DNA of 8,006 nucleotides from Thiotrichaceae bacterium (GTDB lineage Bacteria > Pseudomonadota > Gammaproteobacteria > Thiotrichales > Thiotrichaceae): NCBI GenBank assembly GCA_024762625.1, contig JANTHA010000095.1:1-8006 (forward strand), written 5' to 3'. The position numbers and the translations under genes are program-made. The notes under the pieces were generated by a model. That model was not told where the DNA came from. It ran no database searches and worked only from the letters and a program-made list of their open reading frames with translations. Below, piece after piece: positions 7,766-8,006 of the stretch. Every line of letters begins with the position of its first letter. Positions within the stretch are counted from its first letter, which is position 1.

Positions 7766-8006
7766 GGTGTTGTAGCGTCTTGTGCCGGGAAAACAACCAG
7801 ATCATCAATTTCCAGTGTGATGCCTAGCTGTTCGCCTATCTCATGCTTGTGGTGTGAGTGTACCAGCGAGAATAACCGTGTGCCGTCTTCCAGTTCCAGT
7901 GTATAGAGGTAATTAGCGCCCCTGAAATTGCGGTCAACAATCAGCGCCTTACGCGGGCTACAGTCATCGTGAAGGATATCATCAGGGCGTACCAATACCT
8001 TTACTT
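7762..8006 (-). CDS. ABC transporter ATP-binding protein, C-terminal TOBE region (partial)
   Basis: The minus-strand frame is open to the window edge and ends at TGA (7764-7762). The visible 80 or so residues begin VKVLVRPDDILHDD and continue with FRGANYLYTLELEDG and the ending LEIDDLVVFPAQDATTP. This is the layout of the C-terminal TOBE domain after the nucleotide-binding domain in CysA/PotA/FbpC-type importer ATPases, with VRPDDI as the usual entry motif. The ATPase motifs themselves lie beyond the window, so the substrate (iron, sulfate, polyamine or other) cannot be fixed. The ATGA overlap with the PP-loop gene shows one transcript. An internal TTG at 7995 is not the real start. Confidence 0.8.
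   Translation of the reverse strand, partial: VKVLVRPDDILHDDCSPRKALIVDRNFRGANYLYTLELEDGTRLFSLVHSHHKHEIGEQLGITLEIDDLVVFPAQDATTP

Overview
The window looks like chromosomal DNA of a Proteobacterium. The long genes have moderate-to-high GC, use clear Shine-Dalgarno sites and belong to ordinary proteobacterial enzyme families. A gamma- or betaproteobacterium that stores glycogen, possibly a methylotroph, would fit the gene set, but this placement is inference.

Left part (1-6200): a tightly packed plus-strand sugar operon. It holds a bacterial/archaeal-type glycogen debranching enzyme (283-2316), a large GH63/MGH1-like (alpha/alpha)6-barrel glycoside hydrolase (2336-5014), a glucokinase (5054-6064), and the first codons of a 6-phosphogluconate dehydrogenase gene, gnd, which breaks off after about 16 codons (6090 to about 6138). 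Together they would free glucose from glycogen or a related glucoside, phosphorylate it and pass it to the oxidative pentose phosphate pathway. The last step is broken here. The 282 bases upstream carry an 11-bp inverted repeat and possible leader hairpins but no gene.

Middle part (about 6140-7600): a foreign island. Diverged direct repeats (6140-6172 and 7560-7592) bound it. On its left is a cluster of REP/BIME-like palindromes ending in a 43-nt hairpin. Next comes what I read as a complete integron gene cassette (6370-7406): a very AT-rich gene for a coiled-coil plus TIR-domain protein (6398-7300), followed directly by an attC recombination site (7300-7412). The first bases of the cassette, after the crossover G, are the exact reverse complement of the R'' box at its other end, as expected for a cassette that once closed into a circle. 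No integrase gene is present, so this is a lone cassette or the edge of an integrase-less cluster. TIR proteins of this type are often NAD-consuming immune effectors, so the cassette is a candidate single-gene anti-phage module.

Right part (7592-8006, minus strand): host-like DNA again. It contains the C-terminal TOBE-domain end of an ABC transporter ATPase (runs off the window) and, overlapping it by ATGA, a PP-loop ATPase gene (ThiI/MnmA/QueC-like signature) cut after about 50 codons. The convergent gnd and PP-loop genes have both lost their 3' parts at the two edges of the island. Acquisition of the island therefore seems to have replaced resident DNA rather than simply being inserted.
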